Assembly (NCBI GenBank): GCA_947561585.1
Contig: CANNZV010002307.1
Coordinates: 40,293-104,292 of the forward strand
Direction of reading: 5' to 3'
DNA from: Caprella mutica
Lineage: Eukaryota > Arthropoda > Malacostraca > Amphipoda > Caprellidae
DNA length: 64,000 nt
A program made the position numbers and the translations under genes. Positions 1-13,369 of the stretch are shown piece by piece. Below the pieces are notes generated by a model. It ran no database searches. It had not been told where the DNA came from and saw only the letters and a program-made list of their open reading frames with translations. Numbering within the stretch: the stretch's first letter is position 1; each line of letters begins with the position of its first letter.

Positions 1-187
1 AGAATCTATCTACACCAAAGGATCTTTCCACATCCCAGGATCTGTCAACAGCAAAGGATCTATCTACAGTAAATGATTTATCTACAGCAAAGGATCTATC
101 TACAGCAAAGGATCTATCTACAGCAAAGGATCTATCTACAGTATATATCTACAGCAAAGGATCTATCTACGGCAAAGGATCTATCTA

Positions 188-290
188 CGGCAAAAGATTT
201 ATTTATTTATTTATAGCAAAGGATCTTAGATCTATTTACAGCAAAAGATCTATCTACAGTAAAGGATCTATCGACTAAAAGGATATATCT
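188..290 (+). repeat. Satellite punctuation block, first example: (ATTT)n, GATCTTAGATC dyad, TCGACTAAAA
   Basis: An ATTT tetranucleotide run replaces normal monomers, followed by GATCTTAGATC (222-232, a perfect 5+1+5 inverted repeat), one to three ordinary monomers and TCGACTAAAAGGATATAT (from about 271). The TCGACTAAAA part recurs about 40 times across the window, for example near 1660, 3263, 8531, 14810, 25609, 42791, 48211, 56369 and 63046. It is the clearest marker of the higher-order unit. No function can be assigned. Confidence 0.8.
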
Positions 291-3200
291 ACAGCAAAGG
301 ATCTATCTACAACAAAGAATCTATCTACAGCAAAGGATCTATTTACAGCGAAGGATGGATCTACAGCAAAGGATCTATCTACAGCAAAGGATCTATCTAC
401 AGCAAAGGATCTCTCTATCTACAGTCAAGGATATATTTACTGCAACGGATCTATCTTCAGCAGAGGATCAATCTACAGTTAAGGATCTATCTTCAGCAAA
501 GGATCTATCTACAGCAAAGGATCTATATAAAGCCAATGATTTATCTATAACAAAGGATCTATTTACAGCAGGGGAACTTTATACAGCAAAGGATCTATCT
601 ACAGCAAACGATCTATCTACAGCAAAGTAATCTATCTACAGTGAGGGATCTATCTACAGCAAAGAATCTATCTACACCAAAGGATCTTTCTACAGCAAAG
701 GATCTATCTACAGTAAAGGATCTATTTACAGCAAAGGATCTATTTACAGTAAAGGATCTATCTACAGCAAAGTATCTATCTAAGACAAACGTTTTATCTA
801 CAGCAAAGGAGCTATCTACAGCTAAGGATCCATCTACAGCAAAGGATCTATCAACAGTAAAGGATCTATCTACTGCAAAGGATCTATATATAGCAAAGGA
901 TCTATCTACAGCAAAGGATCTATTTACAGCAAAGGATCTATCTACAGCAAAGGATCTATCTACAGCAAATGATCTATCTACAGCAAAGGATATTTCTACA
1001 GTGAAGGAGCTCTATACAGCCAAAGAAACCATTCACAGCATTAATCTATCTACAGCAAAGTGATCTATCAACAGTAAGGGTTATATCTACAGCAAAGAAT
1101 CTGTCTTCAGCAAACGATCTATCTACAGCAAAGGATCTATCTACAGCAAAGGACCTATCTACAGTAAGGGATCTATCTACAGCAAATAATCTATCTACAG
1201 CAAAGTGATCTATATACAGTAAGGGATCTATCTACAGCAAAGAATCTATCTACACCAAAGGATCTATCTACAGCGAAAAATCTGTCAACAGCAAAGGATC
1301 TATCTACTGCAAAGGATCAATTTACAGCAGAAGATCTTTCTACAGCAGAGGATCTTTCAACAGAAAAGGATCTCTATACAGCAAAGGATCTATTTACAGT
1401 ATGGGATCTATCTACAACAAAGGTTTTATCTACAGTAAAGGATCTATCTACAGAAAATGATCTACCTACAGAAAAGGATTTATCTACAGCAAAGGATCTA
1501 TCTACAGCAAAGGATCTATCTACAGCAAAGGATCTATCTACAGCAAAGGATCTATCTACGGCAAAGGATCTATCTACGGCGAAGGATTTATTTATTTATT
1601 TATAGCAAAGGATCTTAGATCTATTTACAGCAAAGGATCTATCTACAGTAAAGGATCTATCGACTAAAAGGATATATCTACAGTAAAGCATCTATTTACA
1701 ACAAAGAATCTATCTACAGCAAAGAATCTATCTACAGTAAAGGATCTATCTACAATAAAGGATCTATCTACAGCAAAGGATCTAACTACTACAAGGGATA
1801 TATCTACAGTAAAGGATCTATCTACTGCAAAGGATCTATCTACAGCAAAGGATCCATCTACAGCAAAGGATCTATTTATAGCGGAGAATCTTTCTACCAC
1901 AAAGGATTTAATACAGCAAAGGATCTTTCTTCAGCAAAGGATCTATCTACAGCAAATGATCTATCTACAGCAAAGGATCTATTTAAAGCGGAGAATCTTT
2001 CTACCACAAAGGATTTAATACAGCAAAGGATCTTTCTTCAGCAAAGGATCTATCTACAGCAAAGTATCTATCTACAGCAAAGGATCTATCTACAGCAAAG
2101 GACCTATCTGGAGTAGGGGATCTATTTACAGCGAAGGATCAATCTACAGCAAAGGATGTATCTACAGCAAAGGATCTATTTACAGCATAGGATCCATCTA
2201 CAGCAAATGATCTATCTACAGTAAGGGATCTTTTGGCAGCGAAGGATCAATCTACAGCAAAGGATCTATTTACAGCGAAGGATGGATCTACAGCAAAGGA
2301 TCTATCTACAGCAAAGGATCTATCTACAGCAAAGGATCTATCTACAGTCAAGGATATATTTACTGCAACGGATCTATCTTCAGCAGAGGATCAATCTACA
2401 GTTAAGGATCTATCTTCAGCAAAGGATCTAACTACAGCAAAGGATCTATATAAAGCCAATGATTTATCTACAACAAAGGATCTATTTACAGCAGGGGAAC
2501 TTTATACAGCAAAGGATCTATCTACAGCAAACGATCTATCTACAGCAAAGTAATCTATCTACAGTAAGGGATCTATCTACAGCAAAGAATCTATCTACAC
2601 CAAAGGATCTTTCTACATCGCAGGATCTGTCAACAGCAGAAGATCTATCTACAGTAAATGATCTATTTACAGCAAAAGATCTATCTACAGCAAAGGTTCT
2701 ATCTTTAGTAAAGGATCTATCTACAGCAAAGTATCTATCTAAGACAAACGATTTATCTACAGCAAAGGAGCTATCTACAGCTAAGAATCCATCTACAGCA
2801 AAGGATCTATCTACAGTAAAGGATCTATCTACTACAAAGGATCCATCTATAGCAAAGGATCTATCTACAGCAAAGGATCTATCTACAGCAAAGGATCTAT
2901 CTACAGCAAATGATCAATCTACAGCAAAGGATATTTCTACAGTGAAGGAGCTCTATACAGCCAAAGAATCCATTCACAACAAAAATCTGTCTACAGCAAA
3001 GTGATCTATCTATAGTAAGGGATATATCTACAGCAACGAATCAATCTTCAGCAAACAATCTATCTACAGCAAAGGATCTATCTACAGCAAAGGACCTATC
3101 TACAGCAAAGGACCTATCTACAGCAAATAATCTATCTACAGCAAAGTGATCTATCTACAGTAAGGGATCTATCTACAGCAAAGAATCTATCTACAGTAAA

Positions 3201-6200
3201 GGATCTATCTACAGTAAAGGATCTATCTACAGCAAAGGATCTACCTACAGTAAAGGATCTATCGACTAAAAGGATATATCTACAGCAGAGGATCTTTCTA
3301 CAACAAAGAATCTATCTACAGCAAAGAATCTATCTACAGTAAAGGATCTATCTACAGTAAAGGATCTATCAACAGCAAAGGATCTATCTACAGCAAAGGA
3401 TCTAACTACTACAAGGGATATATCTACAGTAAAGGATCTATCAACAGCAAAGGATCTATCTACAGCAAAGGATCCATCTACAGCAAAGGATCTTTTTATA
3501 GGGGAGAATCTCTCTACCACAAAGGATTTAATACAGCAAAGGATCTAACTACTACAAGGGATATATCTACAGTAAAGGATCTATCTACTACAAAGGATCT
3601 ATCTATAGCAAAGGATCTATCTACAGCAAAGGATCTATCTACAGCAAAGGATCTATCTACAGCAAAGGATCTATCTACAGCAAATGATCAATCTACAGCA
3701 AAGGATATTTCTACAGTGAAGGAGCTCTATACAACCAAAAAATCCATTCACAGCAAAAATATATCTACAGCAAAGTGATCTATCTACAGTAAGGGATATA
3801 TCTACAGCAAAGAATCTATCTTCAGCAAACGATCTATCTACAGCAAAGGATCTATCTATAGCAAAGGACTTATCTACAGTAAGGGATCTATCTACAGCAA
3901 ATAATCTATCTACAGCAAAGTGATCTATCTACAGTAAGGGATCTATCTACAGCAAAGAATCTATCTACATCAAAGGATCTATCTACAGCGAAAAATCTGT
4001 CAACAGCAAAGGATCTATCTACTGCAAAGGATCAATTTACAGCAAAAGATCTTTCTACAGCAGAGAATCTTTCTACAGAAAAGGATCTCTCCACAGCAAA
4101 GGATCTATTTACAGTATGGGATCTATCTACAACAAAGTTTTTATCTACAGTAAAGGATCTATCTACAGAAAAGGATCAATCTACAGAAAAGGATTTATCT
4201 ACAGCAAAGGATCTATCTACAGCAAAGGATCTATCTACGGCAAAGGATCTATCTACGGCGAAGGATTTATTTTTTTTATTTATAGAAACGGATCTTAGAT
4301 CTATTTACAGGAAAGGATCTACCTACAGTAAAGGATCTATCGACTAAAAGGATATATATACAGCAAAGGATCTATCCACAACAAAGAATCTATCTACAGC
4401 AAAGAATCTATCTACAGTAAAGGATCTATCTAGAGTAAAGGATCTATCTACAGCAAAGGATCTATCTACAGCAAAGGTTCTAACTACTACAAGGGATATA
4501 TCTACAGTAAAGGATCTATCAACAGCAAAGGATCTATCTACAGCAAAGGATCCATCTACAGCAAAGGATCTATTTATAGCGGAGAATCTTTCTACCACAA
4601 AGGATTAAATACAGTAAGGGATCTTTTTGCAGCGAAGGATCAATCTACAGCAAAGGATCTATTTACAGCGAAGGATGGATCAACAGCAAAGGATCTATCT
4701 ACAGCAAAGGATCTTTCTTCAGAAAAGGATCTATCTACAGCAAATGATCTATCTACAGCAAAGGATCTATTTATAGCGGAGAATCTTTCTAGCACAAAGG
4801 ATTAAATACAGTAAGGGATCTTTTTGCAGCGAAGGATCAATCTACAGCAAAGGATCTATTTACAGCGAAGGATGGATCTACAGCAAAGGATCTATCTACA
4901 GCAAAGGATCTATCTACAGCAAAGGATCTATCTACAGTCAAGGATATATTTACTGCAACGGATCTATCTTCAGCAGAGGATCAATCTACAGTTAAGGATC
5001 TATCTTCAGCAAAGGATCTATCTACAGCAAAGAATCTATCTACACCAAAGGATCTTTCTACATCGCAGGATCTGTCAACAGCAAAAGATCTATCTACAGT
5101 AAATGATCTATCTACAGCAAAGTATCTATCTAAGACAAACGATTTATCTACAGCAAAGGAGCTATCTACAGCTAAGAATCCATCTACAGCAAAGGATCTA
5201 TCTACAGTAAAGGATCTATCTACTGCAAAGGATCTATCTATAGCAAAGGATCTATCTACAGCAAAGGATCTATCTACAGCAAAGGATCTATCTACAGCAA
5301 ATAATCAATCTACAGCAAAGGATATTTCTACAGTGAAGGAGCTCTATACAACCAAAAAATCCATTCACAGCAAAAATATATCTACAGCAAAGTGATCTAT
5401 CTACAGTAAGGGATATATCTACAGCAAAGAATCTATCTTCAGCAAACGATCTATCTACAGCAAAGGATCTATCTACAGCAAAGGACCTATCTACAGTAAG
5501 GGATCTATCTACAGCAAATAATCTATCTACAGCAAAGTGATCTATCTACAGTAAGGGATCTATCTACAGCAAAGAATCTATCTACATCAAAGGATCTATC
5601 TACAGCGAAAAATCTGTCAACAGCAAAGGATCTATCTACTGCAAAGGATCAATTTACAGCAAAAGATCTTTCTACAGCAGAGAATCTTTCTACAGAAAAG
5701 GATCTCTCTACAGCAAAGGATCTATTTACAGTATGAGATCTATCTACAACAAAGGTTTTATCTACAGTAAAGGATCTATCTACAGAAAAGGATCTATCTA
5801 CAGCAAAGGATCTATCTAAGGCAAAGGATCTATCTACGGCGAAGGATTTATTTATTTATTTATAGAAAAGGATCTTAGATCTATTTACAGCAAAGGATCT
5901 ACCTACAGTAAAGGATCTATCGACTAAAAGGATATATATACAGCAAAGGATCTATCCACAACAAAGAATCTATCTACAGCAAAGAATCTATCTACAGTAA
6001 AGGATCTATTTAGAGTAAAGGATCTATCTACAGCAAAGGATCTATCTACAGCAAAGGATCTAACTACTACAAGGGATATATCTACAGTAAAGGATCTATC
6101 AACAGCAAAGGATCTATCTACAGCAAAGGATCCATCTACAGCAAAGGATCTATTTATAGCGGAGAATCTTTCTACCACAAAGGATTAAATACAGTAAGGG

Positions 6201-7740
6201 ATCTTTTTGCAGCGAAGGATCAATTTACAGAAAAGGATTTATCTACAGCAAAGGATCTATCTACAGCAAAGGATCTATCTAAGGCAAAGGATCTATCTAC
6301 GGCGAAGGATTTATTTATTTATTTATAGAAAAGGATCTTAGATCTATTTACAGCAAAGGATCTACCTACAGTAAAGGATCTATCGACTAAAAGGATATAT
6401 ATACAGCAAAGGATCTATCCACAACAAAGAATCTATCTACAGCAAAGAATCTATCTACAGTAAAGGATCTATTTAGAGTAAAGGATCTATCTACAGCAAA
6501 GGATCTATCTACAGCAAAGGATCTAACTACTACAAGGGATATATCTACAGTAAAGGATCTATCAACAGCAAAGGATCTATCTACAGCAAAGGATCCATCT
6601 ACAGCAAAGGATCTATTTATAGCGGAGAATCTTTCTACCACAAAGGATTAAATACAGTAAGGGATCTTTTTGCAGCGAAGGATCAATCTACAGCAAAGGA
6701 TCTATTTACAACAAAGAATCTATCTACAGCAAAGAATCTATCTACAGTAAAGGATCTATCTAGTGTAAAGGATCTATCTACAGCAAAGGATCTATCTACA
6801 GCAAAGGATCTAACTACTACAAGGGATATATCTACAGTAAAGGATCTATCAACAGCAAAGGATCTATCTACAGCAAAGGATCCATCTACAGCAAAGGATC
6901 TATTTATAGCGGAGAATCTTTCTACCACAAAGGATTTAATACAGCAAAGGAACTTTCTTCAGAAAAGGATCTATCTACAGCAAATGATCTATCTACAGCA
7001 AAGGATCTATTTATAGCGGAGAATCTCTCTACCACAAAGGATTTAATACAGTAAGGGATCTTTTTGCAGCGAAGGATCAATCTACAGCAAAGGATCTATT
7101 TACAGCGAAGGATGGATCTACAGCAAAGGATCTATCTACAGCAAAGGATCTATCTACAGTCAAGGACATATTTACTGCAACGGATCTATCTTCAGCAGAG
7201 GATCAATCTACAGTTAAGGATCTATCTTTAGCAAAGGATCTATCTACAGCAAAGGATCTATATAAACCCAATGATTTATCTACAACAAACGATCTATTTA
7301 CAGCAGGGGAACTTTATACAGCAAAGGATCTATCTACAGCAAAGTAATCTATCTACAGCAAAGTAATCTATCTACAGTAAGGGATCTATCTACAGCAAAG
7401 AATCTATCTACACCAAAGGATCTTTCCACATTGCAGGATCTGTCAACAGCAAAGGATCTATCTACAGTAAATGATCTATCTACAGCAAAGGATCTATCTA
7501 CAGCAAAGGATCTATCTACAGCAAAGGATCAATCTACAGTATCTATCTACAGCAAAGGATCTATCTACGGCAAAGGATCTATCTACGGCAAAGGATTTAT
7601 TCATTTATTTATAGCAAAGGATCTTAGATCTATTTACAGCAAAAGATCTATCTACAGTAAAAAATCTATCAACTAAAAGGATATATCTACAGCGAAGGAT
7701 CTATCTACAACAAAGAATCTATCTACAGCAAAGGATCTAT
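220..7740. repeat. Large satellite duplication, copy 1 (offset 13148)
   Basis: This block matches 13370-20890 at a constant offset of 13148 bp from about 420 to 7700. Left of 420 the offset is 13152 because copy 1 carries 4 extra bases (CTCT) near 410. Between 640 and 6900 the copies differ at only a handful of positions, for example TCTACAGTAAAG near 1809 against TCTAAAGTAAAG near 14957, and AAGGATCTATTT near 2260 against AAGTATCTATTT near 15408. They diverge more towards the right end. The offset is not a multiple of 18, so the duplicated unit includes indel-bearing monomers. Edges are approximate. Confidence 0.85.
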
Positions 7741-8545
7741 TTACAGCGTAGGATGGATATACAGCAAAGGATCTATCTACAGCAAAGGATCTATTTACAG
7801 CAAAGGATCTATCTACAGCAAAGGATCTATCTACAGCAAATGATCTATCTACAGCAAAGGATATTTCTACAGTGAAGGAGCTCTATACAGCCAAAGAAAC
7901 CATTCACAGCAAAAATCTATCTACAGCAAAGTGATCTATCTACAGTAAGGGTTATATCTACAGCAAAGAATCTATCTTCAGCAAACGATCTATCTACAGC
8001 AAAGGATCTATCTACAGCAAAGGACCTATCTACAGTGAGGGATCTATCTACAGCAAATAATCTATCTACAGCAAAGTGATCTATCTACAGTAAGGGATCT
8101 ATCTACAGCAAAGAATCTATCTACACCAAAGGATCTATCTACATCGAAAAATCTGTCAACAGCAAAGGATCTATCTACTGCAAAGGATCAATTTACAGCA
8201 GAAGATCTTTCTACAGCAGAGGATCTTTCAACAGAAAAGGATCTCTCTACAGCAAAGGATCTATTTACAGTATGGGATCTATCTACAACAAAGGTTTTAT
8301 CTACAGTAAAGGATCTATCTACAGAAAAGGATCTACCTACAGAAAAAGATTTATCTACAGCAAAGGATCTATCTACAGCATAGGATCGATCTACAGCAAA
8401 GGATCTATCTACAGCAAGGGATCTATCTACGGCAAAGGATCTATCTACGGCGAAGGATTTATTTATTTATTTATAGCAAAGGATCTTAGATCTATTTACA
8501 GCAAAGGATCTATCTACAGTAAAGGATCTATCGACTAAAAGGATA
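7140..8545. repeat. Satellite segment duplicated at 12032-13437 (offset 4892)
   Basis: From the GTCAAGGACA variant at 7159 (its partner is at 12051) to the TCGACTAAAA landmark near 8531 (partner near 13425), the order of variant monomers is shared at a constant offset of 4892 bp. The right edge is where copy 1 continues with ACAGTAAAGGATCTATTTAC and copy 2 with ACAGCAAAGGATCTATCTAC. Edges are estimates by eye. Confidence 0.7.
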
Positions 8546-9240
8546 TATCTACAGTAAAGGATCTATTTACAACAAAGAATCTATCTACAGCAAAGAATCT
8601 ATCTACAGTAAAGGATCTATCTACAATAAAGGATCTATCTACAGCAAAGGATCTAACTACTACAAGGGATATATCTACAGTAAAGGATCTATCTACTGCA
8701 AAGGATCTATCTACAGCAAAGGATCCATCTACAGCAAAGGATCTATTTATAGCAGAGAATCTTTCTACCACAAAGGATTTAATACAGCAAAGGATCTTTC
8801 TTAAGCAAAGGATCTATCTACAGCAAATGATCTATCTACAGCAAAGGATCTATTTATAGCGGAGAATCTTTCTACCACAAAGGATTTAATACAGCAAAGG
8901 ATCTTTCTTCAGCAAAGGATCTATCTACAGCAAAGTATCTATCTACAGCAAAGGATCTATCTACAGCAAAGGACCTATCTGGAGTAAGGGATCTATTTAC
9001 AGCGAAGGATCAATCTACAGCAAAGGATGTATCTACAGCAAAGGATCTATTTACAGCATAGGATCCATCTACAGCAAATGATCTATCTACAGTAAGGGAT
9101 CTTTTGGCAGCGAAGGATGGATCTACAGCAAAGGATCTATCTACAGCAAAGGATCTATCTACAGCAAAGGATCTATCTACAGTCAAGGATATATTTACTG
9201 CAACGGATCTATCTTCAGCAGAGGATCAATCTACAGTTAA
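7790..9240. repeat. Satellite segment duplicated at 10028-11515 (offset 2238)
   Basis: Shared landmarks lie 2238 bp apart, for example GTGAAG at 7872 and 10110, and GTGATC at 7931 and 10169. Near 9110 this copy lacks two whole monomers (36 bp) that are present at about 11355-11390, after which the offset becomes 2274. The match ends near 9245, where this copy switches to the ACACCAAAGG variant. Confidence 0.7.
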
Positions 9241-12200
9241 GGATCTATCTACACCAAAGGATCTTTCCACATCGGAGGATCTGTCAACAGCAAAGGATCT
9301 ATCTACAGTAAATGATCTATCTACAGCAAAGGATCTATCTACAGCAAAGGATCTATCTACAGCAAAGGATCTATCTACAGTATCTATCTACAGCAAAGGA
9401 TCTATCTACGGCAAAGGATCTATCTACGGCAAAGGATTTATTTATTTATTTATAGCAAAGGATCTTAGATCTATTTACAGCAAAAGATCTATCTACAGTA
9501 AAGGATCTATCGACTAAAAGGATATATCTACAGCAAAGGATCTATCTACAACAAAGAATCTATCTACAGCAAAGGATCTATTTACAGCGAAGGATGGATC
9601 TACATCAAAGGATCTATCTACAGCAAAGGATCTATCTACAGCAAAGGATCTATCTACAGCAAAGGATCAATCTACAGTTAAGGATCTATCTTCAGCAAAG
9701 GATCTATCTACAGCAAAGGATCTATATAAAGCCAATGATTTATCTATAACAAAGGATCTATTTACAGCAGGGGAACTTTATACAGCAAAGGATCTATCTA
9801 CAGCAAACGATCTATCTACAGCAAAGTAATCTATCTACAGTAAGGGATCTATCTACAGCAAAGAATCTATCTACACCAAAAGATCTTTCTACATCGCAGG
9901 ATCTGTCAACAGCAAAGGATCTATCTACAGTAAATGATCTATCTACAGCAAAGGATCTATCTACAGCAAAGGATCTATCTACAGCAAAGGATCTATCTAC
10001 AGTAAAGGATCTATTTACAGCAAAGGATCTATTTACATCAAAGGATCTATCTACAGCAAAGGATCTATCTACAGCAAATGATCTATCTACAGCAAAGGAT
10101 ATTTCTACAGTGAAGGAGCTCTATACAGCCAAAGAAACCATTCACAGCAAAAATCTATCTACAGCAAAGTGATCTATCTACAGTAAGGGTTATATCTACA
10201 GCAAAGAATCTATCTTCAGCAAACGATCTATCTACAGCAAAGGATCTATCTACAGCAAAAGACCTATCTACAGTAAGGGATCTATCTACAGCAAATAATC
10301 TATCTACAGCAAAGTGATCTATCTAAAGTAAGGGATCTATCTACAGCAAAGAATCTATCCACACCAAAGGATCTATCTACAGCGAAAAATCTGTCAACAG
10401 CAAAGGATCTATCTACTGCAAAGGATCAATTTACAGCAGAAGATCTTTCTACAGCAGAGGATCTTCCAACAGAAAAGGATCTCTCTACAGCAAAGGATCT
10501 ATTTACAGTATGGGATCTATCTACAACAAAGGTTTTATCTACAGTAAAAGATCTGTCTACAGAAAAGGATCTACCTACAGAAAAGGATTTATCTACAGCA
10601 AAGGATCTATCTACAGCAAAGGATCTATCTACAGCAAAGGATCTATCTACAGCAAAGGATCTATCTACGGCAAAAGATCTATCTACGGCGAAGGATTTAT
10701 TTATTTATTTATAGCAAAGGATCTTAGATCTATTTACAGCAAAGGATCTATTCACAGTAAAGGATCTATCGACTAAAAGGATATATCTACAGTAAAGGAT
10801 CTATTTACAACAAAGAATCTATCTACAGCAAAGAATCTATCTACAGTAAAGGATCTATCTACAATAAAGGATCTATCTACAGCAAAGGATCTAACTACTA
10901 CAAGGGATATATCTACAGTAAAGGATCTATCTACTGCAAAGGATCTATCTACAGCAAAGGATCCATCTACAGCAAAGGATCTATTTATAGCGGAGAATCT
11001 TTCTACCACAAAGGATTTAATACAGCAAAGGATCTTTCTTCAGCAAAGGATCTATCTACAGCAAATGATCTATCTACAGCAAAGGATCTATTTATAGCGG
11101 AGAATCTTTCTACCACAAAGGATTTAATACAGCAAAGGATCTTTCTTCAGCAAAGGATCTATCTACAGCAAAGTATCTATCTACAGCAAAGGATCTATCT
11201 ACAGCAAAGGACCTATCTGGAGTAAGGGATCTATTTACAGCGAAGGATCAATCTACAGCAAAGGATGTATCAACAGCAAAGGAACTATTTACAGCATAGG
11301 ATCCATCTACAGCAAATGATCTATCTACAGTAAGGGATCTTTTGGCAGCGAAGGATCAATCTACAGCAAAGGATCTATTTACAGCGAAGGATGGATCTAC
11401 AGCAAAGGATCTATCTACAGCAAAAGATCTATCTACAGCAAAGGATCTATCTACAGTCAAGGATATATTTACTGCAACGGATCTATCTTCAGCAGAGGAT
11501 CAATCTACAGTTAAGGATCTATCTTCAGCAAAGGATCTAACTACAGCAAAGGATCTATATAAAGCCAATGATTTATCTACAACAAAGGATCTATTTACAG
11601 CAGGGGAACTTTATACAGCAAAGGATCTATCTACAGCAAACGATCTATCTACAGCAAAGTAATCTATCTACAGTAAGGGATCTATCTACAGCAAAGAATC
11701 TATCTACACCAAAGGATCTTTCTACATCGCAGGATCTATCAACAGCAAAAGATCTATCTACAGTAAATGATCTATTTACAGCAAAGGATCTATCTACAGC
11801 AAAGGTTCTATCTACAGTAAAGGATCTATCTACAGCAAAGTATCTATCTAAGACAAACGATTTATCTACAGCAAAGGAGCTATCTACAGCTAAGAATCCA
11901 TCTACAGCAAAGGATCTATCTACAGTAAAGGATCTATCTACTACAAAGGATCTATCTATAGCAAAGGATCTATCTACAGCAAAGGATCTATCTACAGCAA
12001 AGGATCTATCTACAGCAAAGGATCTATCTACAGCAAAGGATCTATCTACAGTCAAGGACATATTTACTGCAACGGATCTATCTTCAGCAGAGGATCAATC
12101 TACAGTTAAGGATCTATCTTTAGCAAAGGATCTATCTACAGCAAAGGATCTATATAAACCCAATGATTTATCTACAACAAACGATCTATTTACAGCAGGG

Positions 12201-13369
12201 GAACTTTATACAGCAAAGGATCTATCTACAGCAAAGTAATCTATCTACAGCAAAGTAATCTATCTACATTAAGGGATCTATCTACAGCAAAGAATCTATC
12301 TACACCAAAGGATCTTTCCACATTGCAGGATCTGTCAACAGCAAAGGATCTATCTACAGTAAATGATCTATCTACAGCAAAGGATCTATCTACAGCAAAG
12401 GATCTATCTACAGCAAAGGATCTATCTACAGTATCTATCTACAGCAAAGGATCTATCTACGGCAAAGGATCTATCTACGGCAAAGGATTTATTTATTTAT
12501 TTATAGCAAAGGATCTTAGATCTATTTACAGCAAAAGATCTATCTACAGTAAAGGATCTATCGACTAAAAGGATATATCTACAGCAAAGGATCTATCTAC
12601 AACAAAGAATCTATCTACAGCAAAGGATCTATTTACAGCGTAGGATGGATCTACAGCAAAGGATCTATCTACAGCAAAGGATCTATTTACAGCAAAGGAT
12701 CTATCTACAGCAAAGGATCTATCTACAGCAAATGATCTATCTACAGCAAAGGATATTTCTACAGTGAAGGAGCTCTATACAGCCAAAGAAACCATTCACA
12801 GCAAAAATCTATCTACAGCAAAGTGATCTATCTACAGTAAGGGTTATATCTACAGCAAAGAATCTATCTTCAGCAAACGATCTATCTACAGCAAAGGATC
12901 TATCTACAGCAAAGGACCTATCTACAGTGAGGGATCTATCTACAGCAAATAATCTATCTACAGCAAAGTGATCTATCTACAGTAAGGGATCTATCTACAG
13001 CAAAGAATCTATCTACACCAAAGGATCTATCTACATCGAAAAATCTGTCAACAGCAAAGGATCTATCTACTGCAAAGGATCAATTTACAGCAGAAGATCT
13101 TTCTACAGCAGAGGATCTTTCAACAGAAAAGAATCTCTCTACAGCAAAGGATCTATTTACAGTATGGGATCTATCTACAACAAAGGTTTTATCTACAGTA
13201 AAGGATCTATCTACAGAAAAGGATCTACCTACAGAAAAGGATTTATCTACAGCAAAGGATCTATCTACAGCAAAGGATCGATCTACAGCAAAGGATCTAT
13301 CTACAGCAAAGGATCTATCTACGGCAAAGGATCTATCTACGGCGAAGGATTTATTTATCTATTTATAGC

